Assembly (NCBI GenBank): GCA_964570625.1
Contig: CAZMYW010000020.1
Location: 1 to 61,802 of the forward strand
Direction of reading: 5' to 3'
DNA from: JBFLXB01 sp964570625
Lineage (GTDB): Bacteria > Nitrospirota > Nitrospiria > 2-01-FULL-66-17
DNA: 61,802 bases
The notes under the pieces are model-generated. The model saw only the letters and a list, made by a program, of their open reading frames with translations. It did no database searches and was not told the origin of the DNA. Made by a program: the position numbers and the translations under genes. Position 1 is the first letter of the stretch. The number at the start of each line of letters is the position of its first letter. Shown one piece after another: positions 32,848 through 41,899 of this stretch.

Positions 32848-35657
32848 CGGTCGCCGCGCGCGGGATGACAGCCGCGGTGCTCATCTGGGCGTTGCATGCG
32901 TCGCCGTCACCAGCCGACGCGCAATCGCCTTCCCCCCCTCGACTGTTCCAGGGACAACCGATCGTGGCGATCGAGCTGCTCGGCCCGACCGCGCCTGATC
33001 GTGACGCCTTTGAACAACGGAGCCGCCTTCGTCCTGGAACAACGTATTCAACCGTCGCGATCCGACGGGCGATTGCGGAGCTCGCCGGCTCCGGAGATTG
33101 GTCCGACATTCGGATCGCGGCCGACCCCCGCGACGCCGGCGTGGCGCTCACGATCTCTTTTGTTCCCCGGGTGCGCATCAGTGAGGTGCAGTTTCACGGT
33201 CACCATCAGCCGACCAGCGCGCTGAAGAAAGTCTCCGGACTGAAACCCGGCGACGAGTTGACCGACGCCGCGATTGCCACCGCGGTGGACCGCGTGCGTG
33301 CTTGGTACGACCGATCGGCGTATATCGTCGACATCTCTGCCGGCGTGACCCTTGAGTCGTCGAATACCCAGGCGCGTGTCATCTTCACCATTCGGGAGCG
33401 GGACCGCCTTCGACTGCAGTCGATCACCTTCCCCGGTACGCCGGCGTTTTCAACGTTTCGTCACCTCGTAGCCCTCCGGACCGCGCGTGGGGAGTACGTG
33501 TCGCGCGACGACATTGATCGCGGCTTGGAGCGCTTGCGGAATCTGTATCGGGACGCCGGGTATCTCTCTGTGTCGGTTGGACCGATCGACTGGTCTACGA
33601 CCCCTCGAGGTGTCGTTCTGGCGGTCCCGATTCAGAGAGGGACCCGGCACCGGGTGGAGGTCGTGGGCAACGCCGGCGTCGGGGAACGGGCCCTGACGGC
33701 TCAGATGGCATTGTTCGACGACCCGCGCGACGACGAAGAGGCGCTTGCGGACGAGCGCGACCGGATCACTCGCTTCCTGGCGGACCACGGCTACCGACGC
33801 GCCGCGGTGCGGCTGGAGCGGCACGATGACGCCGACGGCACCGTCGTGATCCGCGTGGTCGTTGATGCGGGTCCACGGCTTCCCCTCCAAGAGGTAGCCA
33901 TCACCGGCAACATCGCGGCGTCTGATTCGGAGCTGCAGGCGTTGCTGGCCACGAGACCGGGAGGATTCTGGCGCGCTCGCTACGCCGTACAGGACGTGCT
34001 GGAGGTCGACCGCCAAACGATTCTGTCGTGGTATCGCACGCACGGGTTTCTGTCGCCCAGCGCGACGGCCCGGGTCGAGGAAACCGACGACCCGCCACGA
34101 GCCACCGCCGTGTTCGCGGTGGAGGAGGGCCCACAGACACGGATCGGCCGAGTGCAGATCGACGGACAGGGAACCGTGCCGTTGGATCCGATTCTGTCAC
34201 GTTACAACCTGCAGGAAGGCTCACCGTACGTCGAAGGGCAGTTGCGCGCGGCGCGAGCCGCCATCCTGGAGGCCTACAGCGAACAGGGTTATCTCTACGC
34301 GACCGTCGAAGCCGCACCGACGATCAGCCCGGATCACACCCGCGCCGACGTATCTATCGGTATCACGGAGAACACCGCTGTGACGATCGGCGCGATCACG
34401 CTGTCTGGGAACGAACGCACCAGCGATCACGTGATCCTCCGCGAGCTGACTCTCAAGCCCGGCAATCCCTATAACCCGCAGCACATCTTCGACAACCAGC
34501 GGCGGGTAGCCCAGCTCGGGTTCCTGCGCGAGGTGCGATTGGACCCGGCGGAACCGATCGACCCCGAGCGCCAGGAACCGGTCAAGGACTTGCGCCTGTC
34601 GGTCAAAGAGCGCGACGCGGGCATGGTGGACATCGGGGTCGGCTACTCCAACTACGAAGGCATGCGAGGGTTTGGGGAGCTGACATACCGCAACCTGATG
34701 GGCCTCGGGCGACGCGCGAGCCTGCGGCTGGAGGGCAGCCGCATCGAGCGCAAGGCCTCTCTCGGCTACCGTCACCCGTGGCTCTTCGAGCGACGGATCG
34801 ACGGGAAGGCCGCAGTGTACCACGAGGTCCGCGAGGAAGAAACGAGAGGGTACCAAGTGAGCGCGTACGGTATGAGCACGGGGGTCGATCGGACCCTGCA
34901 CCCCTGGCTGTTCGGTTCCTTGGTCTACAGCTACCAAATCAACGACTTCGAGCAACTCAATCCCGACACCCCGCCAGAGTTCCTCCCGTTCGATGAGGAC
35001 CGGGCCAATATCGGCAGCCTCACCCCCTCGCTGGTATGGAACACTCGCGATGATTTGTTCAATCCGCGCACCGGTGTGCTCGCCACGGTCGCGTTCGAAA
35101 GCGCCGCGTTGCTCCTTGGTTCGCAGGAGCAGTTCTGGAAGGTCACGGCCGGGACCAGCCGGTTCATCCCTGTGTCAACGCCGGTCGTCCTGGCGCTGGG
35201 CACACGCGCCGGGGTGGCCAGCCGCTTCGGTGAAACCCAAGAGGCCCTGATACAAGACGCGCCCCCGGGGACCGATGTGCGTATTCCCCTCCTCCTCCCG
35301 CCGACGGAACGGTTCTACGTCGGAGGCCGGAGTTCTATTCGTGGATACGACGAAGACACCGTGGGTCCAAAACTGGATGACGGCACCCCCACCGGCGGCA
35401 ACGTCTTCCTGGTACTGAACGCGGAGCTTCGCGTGACGGTGATGGGATCTCTAGGTGTGGTGGCGTTCTGGGACGGCGGGAACACCTGGCTCGATGTGGA
35501 TGACGTTCGCTGGACCGACATCGTGACCACCGTGGGAATGGGACTCCGCTACAATACGCCGGTCGGCCCGCTCCGCCTCGACTACGGGCATAAGCTCAAT
35601 TGGGAGCCGGGCGAGGCGCACGGCGCATTCCACTTCACGCTCGGGCACGCGTTCTGA
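32844..35657 (+). CDS. bamA: Omp85-family outer-membrane assembly protein with seven POTRA-like domains
   Basis: The 937-residue protein has a signal peptide (to about residue 27), then a row of POTRA-like modules. Seven begin near residues 39, 111, 190, 268, 347, 433 and 514 (for example LQEVAITGNIAAS and IGAITLSGNERTS). A C-terminal 16-strand-type barrel follows, with the RGY signature (GRSSIRGYDEDTVGP), and the last residue is Phe. Escherichia coli BamA has five POTRA domains and TamA three. Translational coupling to tamB suggests TamA-like use, while the length suggests BamA-like function. Which of the two it is cannot be settled from the sequence. Confidence 0.88.
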   Translation: MTVAARGMTAAVLIWALHASPSPADAQSPSPPRLFQGQPIVAIELLGPTAPDRDAFEQRSRLRPGTTYSTVAIRRAIAELAGSGDWSDIRIAADPRDAGVALTISFVPRVRISEVQFHGHHQPTSALKKVSGLKPGDELTDAAIATAVDRVRAWYDRSAYIVDISAGVTLESSNTQARVIFTIRERDRLRLQSITFPGTPAFSTFRHLVALRTARGEYVSRDDIDRGLERLRNLYRDAGYLSVSVGPIDWSTTPRGVVLAVPIQRGTRHRVEVVGNAGVGERALTAQMALFDDPRDDEEALADERDRITRFLADHGYRRAAVRLERHDDADGTVVIRVVVDAGPRLPLQEVAITGNIAASDSELQALLATRPGGFWRARYAVQDVLEVDRQTILSWYRTHGFLSPSATARVEETDDPPRATAVFAVEEGPQTRIGRVQIDGQGTVPLDPILSRYNLQEGSPYVEGQLRAARAAILEAYSEQGYLYATVEAAPTISPDHTRADVSIGITENTAVTIGAITLSGNERTSDHVILRELTLKPGNPYNPQHIFDNQRRVAQLGFLREVRLDPAEPIDPERQEPVKDLRLSVKERDAGMVDIGVGYSNYEGMRGFGELTYRNLMGLGRRASLRLEGSRIERKASLGYRHPWLFERRIDGKAAVYHEVREEETRGYQVSAYGMSTGVDRTLHPWLFGSLVYSYQINDFEQLNPDTPPEFLPFDEDRANIGSLTPSLVWNTRDDLFNPRTGVLATVAFESAALLLGSQEQFWKVTAGTSRFIPVSTPVVLALGTRAGVASRFGETQEALIQDAPPGTDVRIPLLLPPTERFYVGGRSSIRGYDEDTVGPKLDDGTPTGGNVFLVLNAELRVTVMGSLGVVAFWDGGNTWLDVDDVRWTDIVTTVGMGLRYNTPVGPLRLDYGHKLNWEPGEAHGAFHFTLGHAF

Positions 35658-35685
35658 TGATTCGTGTTAAGATGCGGCGACTTCG

Positions 35686-36339
35686 ATGAGCCAACTCACC
35701 GCGCGACGCGCCACCGACCGACCGGTGCGGCGCGGGTCCGCCACCACGACAGGACTCAGCCGGACGGGATTCGTCCGCGGGCTCACCGTCGCGTTGTGGC
35801 TCCTCGCGGCTTCTCCGCCGGCCTATGGCGCGGACGAAAGTATCGACCAATTGTCCGTGACGCGGCAAGATGGGCGCGTGTACGTCTCCGCGGTGCTCAA
35901 TCCGGGCTTGTCCTCTCATCTCGACGACGACCTCCGCCGGGGGCTGGCGAAAGACTTATACTATTATCTCGTCTTGAAGCAACGCCAGCGCGTCTGGGTC
36001 GACGAGGAGGTCGTGACCGTCACGATCAAACACAGCATCAAATATGACCTCTTGAAACGGGAGTACCTGGTCATCAGCCGATTGCCGTCCGGCGCCATCC
36101 AAACCATTGTTCCGGACTTTCAGTCCGCGCGCGCGCTGGTCTCCCGAGTGGACCATGTTCCGATCGCGGACACCCGCCGCCTGAAGCGCGGGAAAAAATA
36201 TCTGGTCAGTGTCAAAGCCGAGATGAAAGCGCCGCAGTTACCACTCTATCTGGACTACTTCTTGTTCTTCATCCCGTTTTTGGAGATCGACACCGAGTGG
36301 CGAGACTCCGCGACGTTTCGAGCGCCCGATGGTCCGTGA
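35686..36339 (+). CDS. DUF4390 family exported protein
   Basis: The 217-residue protein has a signal sequence (GFVRGLTVALWLLAASPPAYG) and a periplasmic domain with SAVLNPGLSSHLDDDLRRGL and DEEVVTVTIKHSIKYDLLKR. This fits DUF4390, a family often encoded just before NtrY-type kinases. Its function is unknown. A C-terminal hydrophobic stretch (PLYLDYFLFFIPFL) may contact the membrane. The gene ends 59 bases before the ntrY start and is probably in the same operon. Confidence 0.82.
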   Translation: MSQLTARRATDRPVRRGSATTTGLSRTGFVRGLTVALWLLAASPPAYGADESIDQLSVTRQDGRVYVSAVLNPGLSSHLDDDLRRGLAKDLYYYLVLKQRQRVWVDEEVVTVTIKHSIKYDLLKREYLVISRLPSGAIQTIVPDFQSARALVSRVDHVPIADTRRLKRGKKYLVSVKAEMKAPQLPLYLDYFLFFIPFLEIDTEWRDSATFRAPDGP

Positions 36340-36398
36340 CACACGACAGGTCCCATTCACTCGTGGGTGGCGACGTCACGCCACCACCGCGATCCCCC

Positions 36399-38648
36399 AT
36401 GGCCGCTAACGCCGCACTACGCGGGTGGTCCAAGAAAGGCCTGCGGGCCCTCTGGTTGGGGCTGATCCTCATCCTTTTGTCGATTTCCGCGACCACGCTG
36501 TATTACAAAGGCCTGTCCACGCCGTCGCCGTTCTCCAACAACATCCTGGTCCTCACCTTAGTCAACGTCAATTTCATCCTGGTCATTCTCCTGACGCTTC
36601 TGCTCTCCCGCAATCTGATCAAGCTGTTCTTCGAGCGCCGGCATCGCCGCCTGGGTACCGGGTTTCGGACCAAGATTACGGTCGCGTTCGTCGGCCTGTC
36701 GCTCATTCCCTCGCTGCTCCTGTTCGTCGTCGCGGGGGGCCTGCTCACCTCTGCGGTCGAAAGCTGGTTCGGCGTTCAAGTCGAACGTTCGCTCAGCAGC
36801 GCGCTCGACGTGGCGCAAACCGTGTATCGAGAACACGAGGCCGGGCTGTTCATCCACGGCGGGTCGATGGCGCGCGAAATCGCGCGCCAGGGGTCGTGGC
36901 GTCCGGACGCCCGCGAGGAGTTGACCGCATTTTTGACCGCCGAAGCCGCAGGCGCAGGCCGGCGCGCGATCTGGCTGGTCCCCCCTCCCACGGCTCCGGG
37001 CGTGGGCCCGGCGTGGAAGAGCGAGGCCGTGCGTGCGGTGTCGCCGAGCGCGACGCCGCCGTTCGACGCACCGCCGGATGAAGTCCTTCGCGCGCGCGCC
37101 CAACACAGTGTCGTGCGTTCCGCCGAACACGGTGACGTGATTTGGGCCTCCGTGCCGGTGGTGGACCGGGACGGAACCCCGCTCGGCGCAGTGGTGATCG
37201 AGAGCGTGATCCCCCCAGAGTTGGTCGCCAAACTCGAAGGCATCAGCAAGACATACGAGGACTACAACCAACTCAAGACCTTCAAGAACCCTATCAAGGG
37301 CGGCTACATTCTTTCGTTCTTGATCATCACCCTGCTCATTATCTTCTCGGCCACATGGTTCGGCTTTTACGTGGCGCGCGGCGTCACCGTGCCGATCCAA
37401 CGGCTGGCCGAAGGCACCCACGCAGTCGCACAGGGTAATTTGGATTTCACCATCGACGTCGAAGCCAGCGACGAGTTGCGCGTGCTGGTCGATTCCTTCA
37501 ACACCATGACCCGGGACCTCAAAGCGAGTAAGGAACAGGTCGAGCGCGCGACCCAGTCGCTCACCACATCCAATACGGAACTCCAGTCTCGACGCACCTA
37601 CATGGAAACGATCCTCGAAACGATCGGCACCGGGGTGGTGTCGGTGGACGGTCGCGGCCGCATCACGATCTTCAATCAGGCCGCCGAGCGGATCCTGGGC
37701 ATCCCCGCCGCGGACGCGTTGGGGCGCTCGACGCGCGAGGTATTCGGAGCGCGGGAGCTCGATGCGATTGCCGACCTCCTGGACCCCGCGGTCGTCGACT
37801 TGGTCGAACGTGAAATCCAAGTGCAGGCGCAGGGACGCCCGCTGTCCCTGCGCGTCATCGTGTCGCGCCTGGGCCGCCCGGAGCACGCGTTGGGTTTGGT
37901 CATGGTCTTCGACGACTTGTCCGATTTGATCAAAGCGCAAAAAGCCGCGGCGTGGCAGGAAGTCGCGCAACGCATCGCGCATGAGATCAAGAATCCCCTC
38001 ACTCCGATCCAGCTCTCCGCGCAACGCCTGCGCAAAAAAGCCGCGGAACAGGCCCCAGACCTGCGCGCGGTAGTGGACGAGGCCACCAACGCCATCATCA
38101 ACGAGGTCACCAGCCTGAAAACGATGGTCGATGAGTTCTCCAGCTTCGCCCGCATGCCGGTCCCCCAGCCGGAAGTGCTCGATCTGCACGACGTGCTTCG
38201 GGAAGTCATCCAGTTGTACCAGGCGGCCTATCGCGACGTCCGGTTTCACACCCGGTTCGACGGGGACCTTCCACCCGCGTTCGTTGATCGCGATCAAATG
38301 AAACGGGTGTTCACGAACCTGGTCGAAAACGCGGTCGAAGCGGTCAACAAGCGCGGCGAGGTGTGGGTCGGCACCTCGCTGTCCCCCCATCAGCCTCGCA
38401 TCCGAATCGAAGTGGCGGACGACGGTCCGGGCATTCACCCCGACGACCGCGACAAACTGTTCCTGCCGTATTTTTCCAAGAAAAAAAGCGGGACCGGGCT
38501 GGGGCTGGCCATCGTGCAGCGGATCGTCTCGGATCACAACGGCCACATCCGCGTCGCGGACCGCCAGCCGCGCGGCTCGTCGTTCGTGGTGGAGTTGCCG
38601 CTGGCGCCGGATGCGCGCCTGTCGCGCATCCAGGCGGCTACCTCGTAA
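36399..38648 (+). CDS. ntrY: NtrY-type sensor histidine kinase
   Basis: The 749-residue membrane kinase has two N-terminal helices around residues 15-65, another near 85-110 and one near 310-330. A large extracytoplasmic region lies between. Next come HAMP (ARGVTVPIQRLAEGTHAVAQ), a PAS domain (TIGTGVVSVDGRGRITIFNQ), HisKA with the phosphorylated His in IAHEIKNPLTPIQ, and HATPase (VENAVEAVNKRGE, then DDGPGI and GTGLGLAIVQRI). It senses an unknown signal and phosphorylates NtrX. ATG 36399 is preferred because it avoids overlap with DUF4390 and begins just before the first helix. Confidence 0.92.
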   Translation: MAANAALRGWSKKGLRALWLGLILILLSISATTLYYKGLSTPSPFSNNILVLTLVNVNFILVILLTLLLSRNLIKLFFERRHRRLGTGFRTKITVAFVGLSLIPSLLLFVVAGGLLTSAVESWFGVQVERSLSSALDVAQTVYREHEAGLFIHGGSMAREIARQGSWRPDAREELTAFLTAEAAGAGRRAIWLVPPPTAPGVGPAWKSEAVRAVSPSATPPFDAPPDEVLRARAQHSVVRSAEHGDVIWASVPVVDRDGTPLGAVVIESVIPPELVAKLEGISKTYEDYNQLKTFKNPIKGGYILSFLIITLLIIFSATWFGFYVARGVTVPIQRLAEGTHAVAQGNLDFTIDVEASDELRVLVDSFNTMTRDLKASKEQVERATQSLTTSNTELQSRRTYMETILETIGTGVVSVDGRGRITIFNQAAERILGIPAADALGRSTREVFGARELDAIADLLDPAVVDLVEREIQVQAQGRPLSLRVIVSRLGRPEHALGLVMVFDDLSDLIKAQKAAAWQEVAQRIAHEIKNPLTPIQLSAQRLRKKAAEQAPDLRAVVDEATNAIINEVTSLKTMVDEFSSFARMPVPQPEVLDLHDVLREVIQLYQAAYRDVRFHTRFDGDLPPAFVDRDQMKRVFTNLVENAVEAVNKRGEVWVGTSLSPHQPRIRIEVADDGPGIHPDDRDKLFLPYFSKKKSGTGLGLAIVQRIVSDHNGHIRVADRQPRGSSFVVELPLAPDARLSRIQAATS

Positions 38649-38659
38649 CGGAGCGCAAC

Positions 38660-40039
38660 GTGGCGGACACGATTCTGATTGTCGACGACGAACAAGCGAT
38701 CCTCCAGGCGCTCTCCGCCATTTTGCGAGATGAGGGTTACCGGGTCACGGAGGCGGCGGATGGCGGCTCCGCCATCAAAGAAGTGACCAAAGAACCGCCG
38801 GCCGCCGTGCTGCTCGACATCTGGATGCCGGGACAGGATGGAATGGAAACCCTTCGCCACATCCGCGACGCGGCCCCGCAGGTCCCGGTGATCATGATGT
38901 CGGGCCACGGCACCATTGAAACCGCGATCAAGGCGATCAAACTCGGGGCCTATGACTACATCGAAAAGCCGCTCTCACTCGACAAGGTGTTGTTGTTGGT
39001 CAAACACGCGCTGGAGACCAAGCGGCTCAGCGACGAGAACCGTCGCCTGAAGGCGACCATCACCCGACAATTGGCGCTGATCGGCGACAGCGCGCCGATG
39101 ACGCGGCTCAAGGCGCAAATCGCGTCGGCCGCCGCGTCCCACAGCCGGGTGTTGATTTCGGGCGAGAACGGCACCGGCAAGGAGGTCGTCGCGCGCCTGA
39201 TCCACGCGAACAGCCCGCGGGCCGGGGGATCATTCGTGGACGTGAATTGCGCCGCAATTCCCGACACGCTGATCGAAAGCGAACTCTTCGGCCACGAGCG
39301 CGGGTCGTTCACCGGCGCGACCGCCATGAAACGGGGCAAGTTCGAGGATGCCGACGGCGGCACGTTGTTTCTCGACGAAGTCGGCGATATGAGCCTCCCC
39401 ACCCAGGCGAAAGTGCTCCGCGTGCTCCAAGAACAACGGTTTACCCGCGTGGGCGGAAGCAAAACATTGGAGGTGGACGTCCGGGTCATCAGCGCGTCCA
39501 ACAAAGACCTCGCGGATGCCATCACGCGCGGGACGTTCCGCGAGGATCTCTTTTACCGTCTCAACGTGATCCCGCTCACCGTACCGCCGCTCCGGGAACG
39601 GCGCGAAGACATTCCGGCGCTGGTCGCGCACTTCCTGCGCGAGATCGCGGCCGATCAAGGACTCGCCCTGAAAACGCTCCACCCGAGCGCACTTGATGCG
39701 CTCGTCCGCTCTCGGTGGCCGGGCAACGTGCGCGAGTTGAAGAACTGCGTCGAACGGTTGTTGATCATGGTCCCGGGTCCCGTGATCGGCCCCGACGACC
39801 TCGCGTCGTCATGGGGCGGCGCGGAACGTTCCGCGTTATCCGGACCGCCGGGTGGCGCGTCGCTCCGCGATGCACGCGCCGCGTTCGAGCGCGACTTCAT
39901 CACCCGATCGCTGAAAACCCACGACTTCAACGTCAGCAAAACCGCCGACGCCTTGGGGCTCGAGCGGAGCCACCTGCACCGCAAGATCAAGATGTTAGGG
40001 ATTGACCTGCGGCCGGACCCTCACCCGGACAATTCATGA
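38660..40039 (+). CDS. ntrX: NtrX-type sigma-54-dependent response regulator
   Basis: The 459-residue protein has a receiver domain (Asp53 in LLDIWMPG) and an AAA+ sigma-54-activation domain. The latter has Walker A GENGTGKE (168-175), Walker B GGTLFLDEV and the sigma-54 contact loop as GSFTGA (215-220) instead of the canonical GAFTGA. A C-terminal Fis-type helix-turn-helix follows (FNVSKTADALGLERSHLHRK). It partners ntrY, which ends 11 bases upstream. GTG 38660 was chosen for the conserved DTILIVDDE start and a GGAG site upstream. It could act on RpoN promoters such as the one before pilA, but that is not shown. Confidence 0.93.
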   Translation: MADTILIVDDEQAILQALSAILRDEGYRVTEAADGGSAIKEVTKEPPAAVLLDIWMPGQDGMETLRHIRDAAPQVPVIMMSGHGTIETAIKAIKLGAYDYIEKPLSLDKVLLLVKHALETKRLSDENRRLKATITRQLALIGDSAPMTRLKAQIASAAASHSRVLISGENGTGKEVVARLIHANSPRAGGSFVDVNCAAIPDTLIESELFGHERGSFTGATAMKRGKFEDADGGTLFLDEVGDMSLPTQAKVLRVLQEQRFTRVGGSKTLEVDVRVISASNKDLADAITRGTFREDLFYRLNVIPLTVPPLRERREDIPALVAHFLREIAADQGLALKTLHPSALDALVRSRWPGNVRELKNCVERLLIMVPGPVIGPDDLASSWGGAERSALSGPPGGASLRDARAAFERDFITRSLKTHDFNVSKTADALGLERSHLHRKIKMLGIDLRPDPHPDNS

Positions 40040-40075
40040 ACGAACCTTCATGAATAACCGGGCTAGCGGGGACAC

Positions 40076-41362
40076 ATGACCGCGGTCGGCGACCTGGTCC
40101 CCCTGACGATCGAGAAGATCGTTCACGGGGGACGAGGAATGGGCCGACGGGACGGCGTTCCCGTGTTCGTGGAAAACGTGCTCGCGGACGAGCGCGTCAC
40201 CGCGAGGGTCACGGCACAGCGCAAGGGATACCTCGAGGCCGAGGCCGAACAGGTCCTGACGCCGTCGAGCGAGCGGGTCGAGGCCCCGTGTCCCGTCTAT
40301 TCCGCGTGTGGCGGCTGCCACCTTCAACACGCGAACTACTCCGCCCAACTCATCATCAAACGCGCCATGGTGCGCGAAACCCTGCAGCGACTCGGCAAGA
40401 TGGACGTGGACGTTCCACCGGTGGTGCCGTCCCCCAGCCCCTTCGGGTATCGCCTGCGCGCCCAGTTGAAGGTCGGCCGAACCGGACCATCTCCGGTTCT
40501 TGGATTCTTCGCAGCCAACAGCCACACCGTCATCGCCGCGCCGACCTGCCTGGTCTTGCACCCCAGACTCCAGACCGCCCTGGCCGCGCTGCAGGACCTG
40601 GTGGCCCGCGCCGATACTCACGTCGAGAACATCCGGGAAGTGGAACTCCAGACGACCGGGGCCGCCGACGAGTGCATCGCGGTCGTCCGTCTCGACGCAC
40701 GGCGTTCCGCAGCGTTGCGCTCGCTCGCCACCACGTTGCGGGCGCAGGTCCCGCTTCGCGGATTGATCGCGTGGACACCGAAGGCCCGCCACGTCGATGG
40801 CGTTGAATGGCTCGAGGAACGCGTCAACGGCCTGTCCTGCCGGGTGAGCGACCGCACGTTCTTGCAAATCAACGCCGGCGCGAACGCCGCGCTGGTGGAG
40901 ACCGTGGTGGCATGGGCGGCGCTGCGAGGCGGAGAACGGGTGGTGGATCTCTACGCAGGGTTCGGCAACTTCAGTCTAGCGCTCGCTGCCGTCAGCCGCG
41001 TGACCGCAGTGGAATCGTCCCCCAGCGCCGCCTCCGACGCCCGCTGGAACGCACGCACAACCGGGCGGAGCGTTCGAGTGGTGGACCGCAGCGTCGAGGC
41101 CTGGCGGCCGACGGCCGACGATCTTCGCCCCGATGTAGTGGTGCTGGATCCGCCACGCGCCGGTCTTAGCCGACCCGCGCTGGCAACCGTGCTGGCCCTG
41201 GACGCCCCCCGCCTGCTGTACGTCTCGTGCGAGCCCGCGACGCTGGCGCGAGACGCGCGTCGGTTTGCCGACGCCGGATACCGGCTGACGCGCCTCCAGA
41301 GCTTCGACTTCTTTCCCCACACCGCCCACGTCGAAACGCTGGCCGAACTGCATCGCCTGTAG
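40076..41362 (+). CDS. rlmD: 23S rRNA (uracil-5-)-methyltransferase RlmD/RumA family
   Basis: The 428-residue enzyme has an N-terminal TRAM domain (VPLTIEKIVHGGRGMGRRDG) and an iron-sulfur cysteine cluster (CPVYSACGGCHLQH). The SAM-binding motif is VVDLYAGFGNFSLALA and the catalytic Cys motif is LYVSCEPATLARD. This layout belongs to RlmD/TrmA-type m5U methyltransferases. The Fe-S cluster favours RlmD over TrmA, though TrmFO-lacking bacteria also use RlmCD-like enzymes. It follows ntrX by 36 bases. Confidence 0.9.
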   Translation: MTAVGDLVPLTIEKIVHGGRGMGRRDGVPVFVENVLADERVTARVTAQRKGYLEAEAEQVLTPSSERVEAPCPVYSACGGCHLQHANYSAQLIIKRAMVRETLQRLGKMDVDVPPVVPSPSPFGYRLRAQLKVGRTGPSPVLGFFAANSHTVIAAPTCLVLHPRLQTALAALQDLVARADTHVENIREVELQTTGAADECIAVVRLDARRSAALRSLATTLRAQVPLRGLIAWTPKARHVDGVEWLEERVNGLSCRVSDRTFLQINAGANAALVETVVAWAALRGGERVVDLYAGFGNFSLALAAVSRVTAVESSPSAASDARWNARTTGRSVRVVDRSVEAWRPTADDLRPDVVVLDPPRAGLSRPALATVLALDAPRLLYVSCEPATLARDARRFADAGYRLTRLQSFDFFPHTAHVETLAELHRL

Positions 41363-41405
41363 GGGGGGTTGTTCTGACCTCTTCCCGCCGCGCAAACTAC
41401 GCGCG

Positions 41406-41533
41406 GCGGAGCCTGTTCAGGAGCGCGCCAGATGCCAGGCGGAGCGAGCGCCCGCACCGGAGCGTACTGTTCCGTACGTGAGGAGCGGACGCGCAGCGAC
41501 AACGCCGCAGATGGCCGCTCATGGACAGGCTCC
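41406..41533. repeat. Intergenic imperfect palindrome, copy B
   Basis: A 128-bp near-palindrome begins GGAGCCTGTTCAGGAGCG and ends CGCTCATGGACAGGCTCC. The core is AGCGTACTGTTCCGTACGTG. It lies between two convergent genes. On the minus strand its end directly follows and overlaps the TAG stop of the small gene at 41533. A short GC-rich inverted repeat (CCGCCGCGC/GCGCGGCGG, 41385-41407) precedes it and could be a terminator for rlmD. Confidence 0.82.
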
Positions 41534-41871
41534 TACTGGTAGCCGCTCTGTTGATCGACTTTGCCCAGGAGCGCCGCACACACGTCCCGGTGTCGCCTCA
41601 CCACGTCTGCGGGCAACGCGTTCAGATCCAGGCGAGTCTCGATCGCGGTGAGGACGGTTCGCAGCGTATTCGGCGGCGCGTACTCTTCATCGGCTTGCTC
41701 GCGACGGAACTCTTCCTGAGCCACGCGGTCGACGCGACCCTCCACGTCGCCGCTTTCACCGCCTGCTTGAAGAGTCAAGATCAGGCTGGTCAGCAACCCC
41801 TCCCGCACCGCGTTGCTGGACAGCCATTTTTTCCCGAGCTTGGCGTCTAAGTCTCGCTGCGTCCGACTCAT
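41533..41871 (-). CDS. Small unknown protein after tolB
   Basis: I do not recognise this 112-residue soluble protein. It begins MSRTQRDLDAKLGKKWLSSN, is rich in charged residues and looks mostly helical. It has no signal peptide, cysteines or membrane segment. It starts 28 bases after tolB ends and lies where pal is usually found in tol operons, but it has no lipobox or OmpA-like domain, so it is not Pal. Its stop codon lies at the edge of repeat copy B. Confidence 0.6.
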   Translation of the reverse strand: MSRTQRDLDAKLGKKWLSSNAVREGLLTSLILTLQAGGESGDVEGRVDRVAQEEFRREQADEEYAPPNTLRTVLTAIETRLDLNALPADVVRRHRDVCAALLGKVDQQSGYQ

Positions 41872-41899
41872 GGATACGCGCTCCGCGTCCGGCCTGTTC

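Noticed and set aside
36558..38546. 662-codon antisense frame in ntrY
   Set aside because: It is a shadow of the kinase gene; the kinase motifs on the plus strand are unambiguous.
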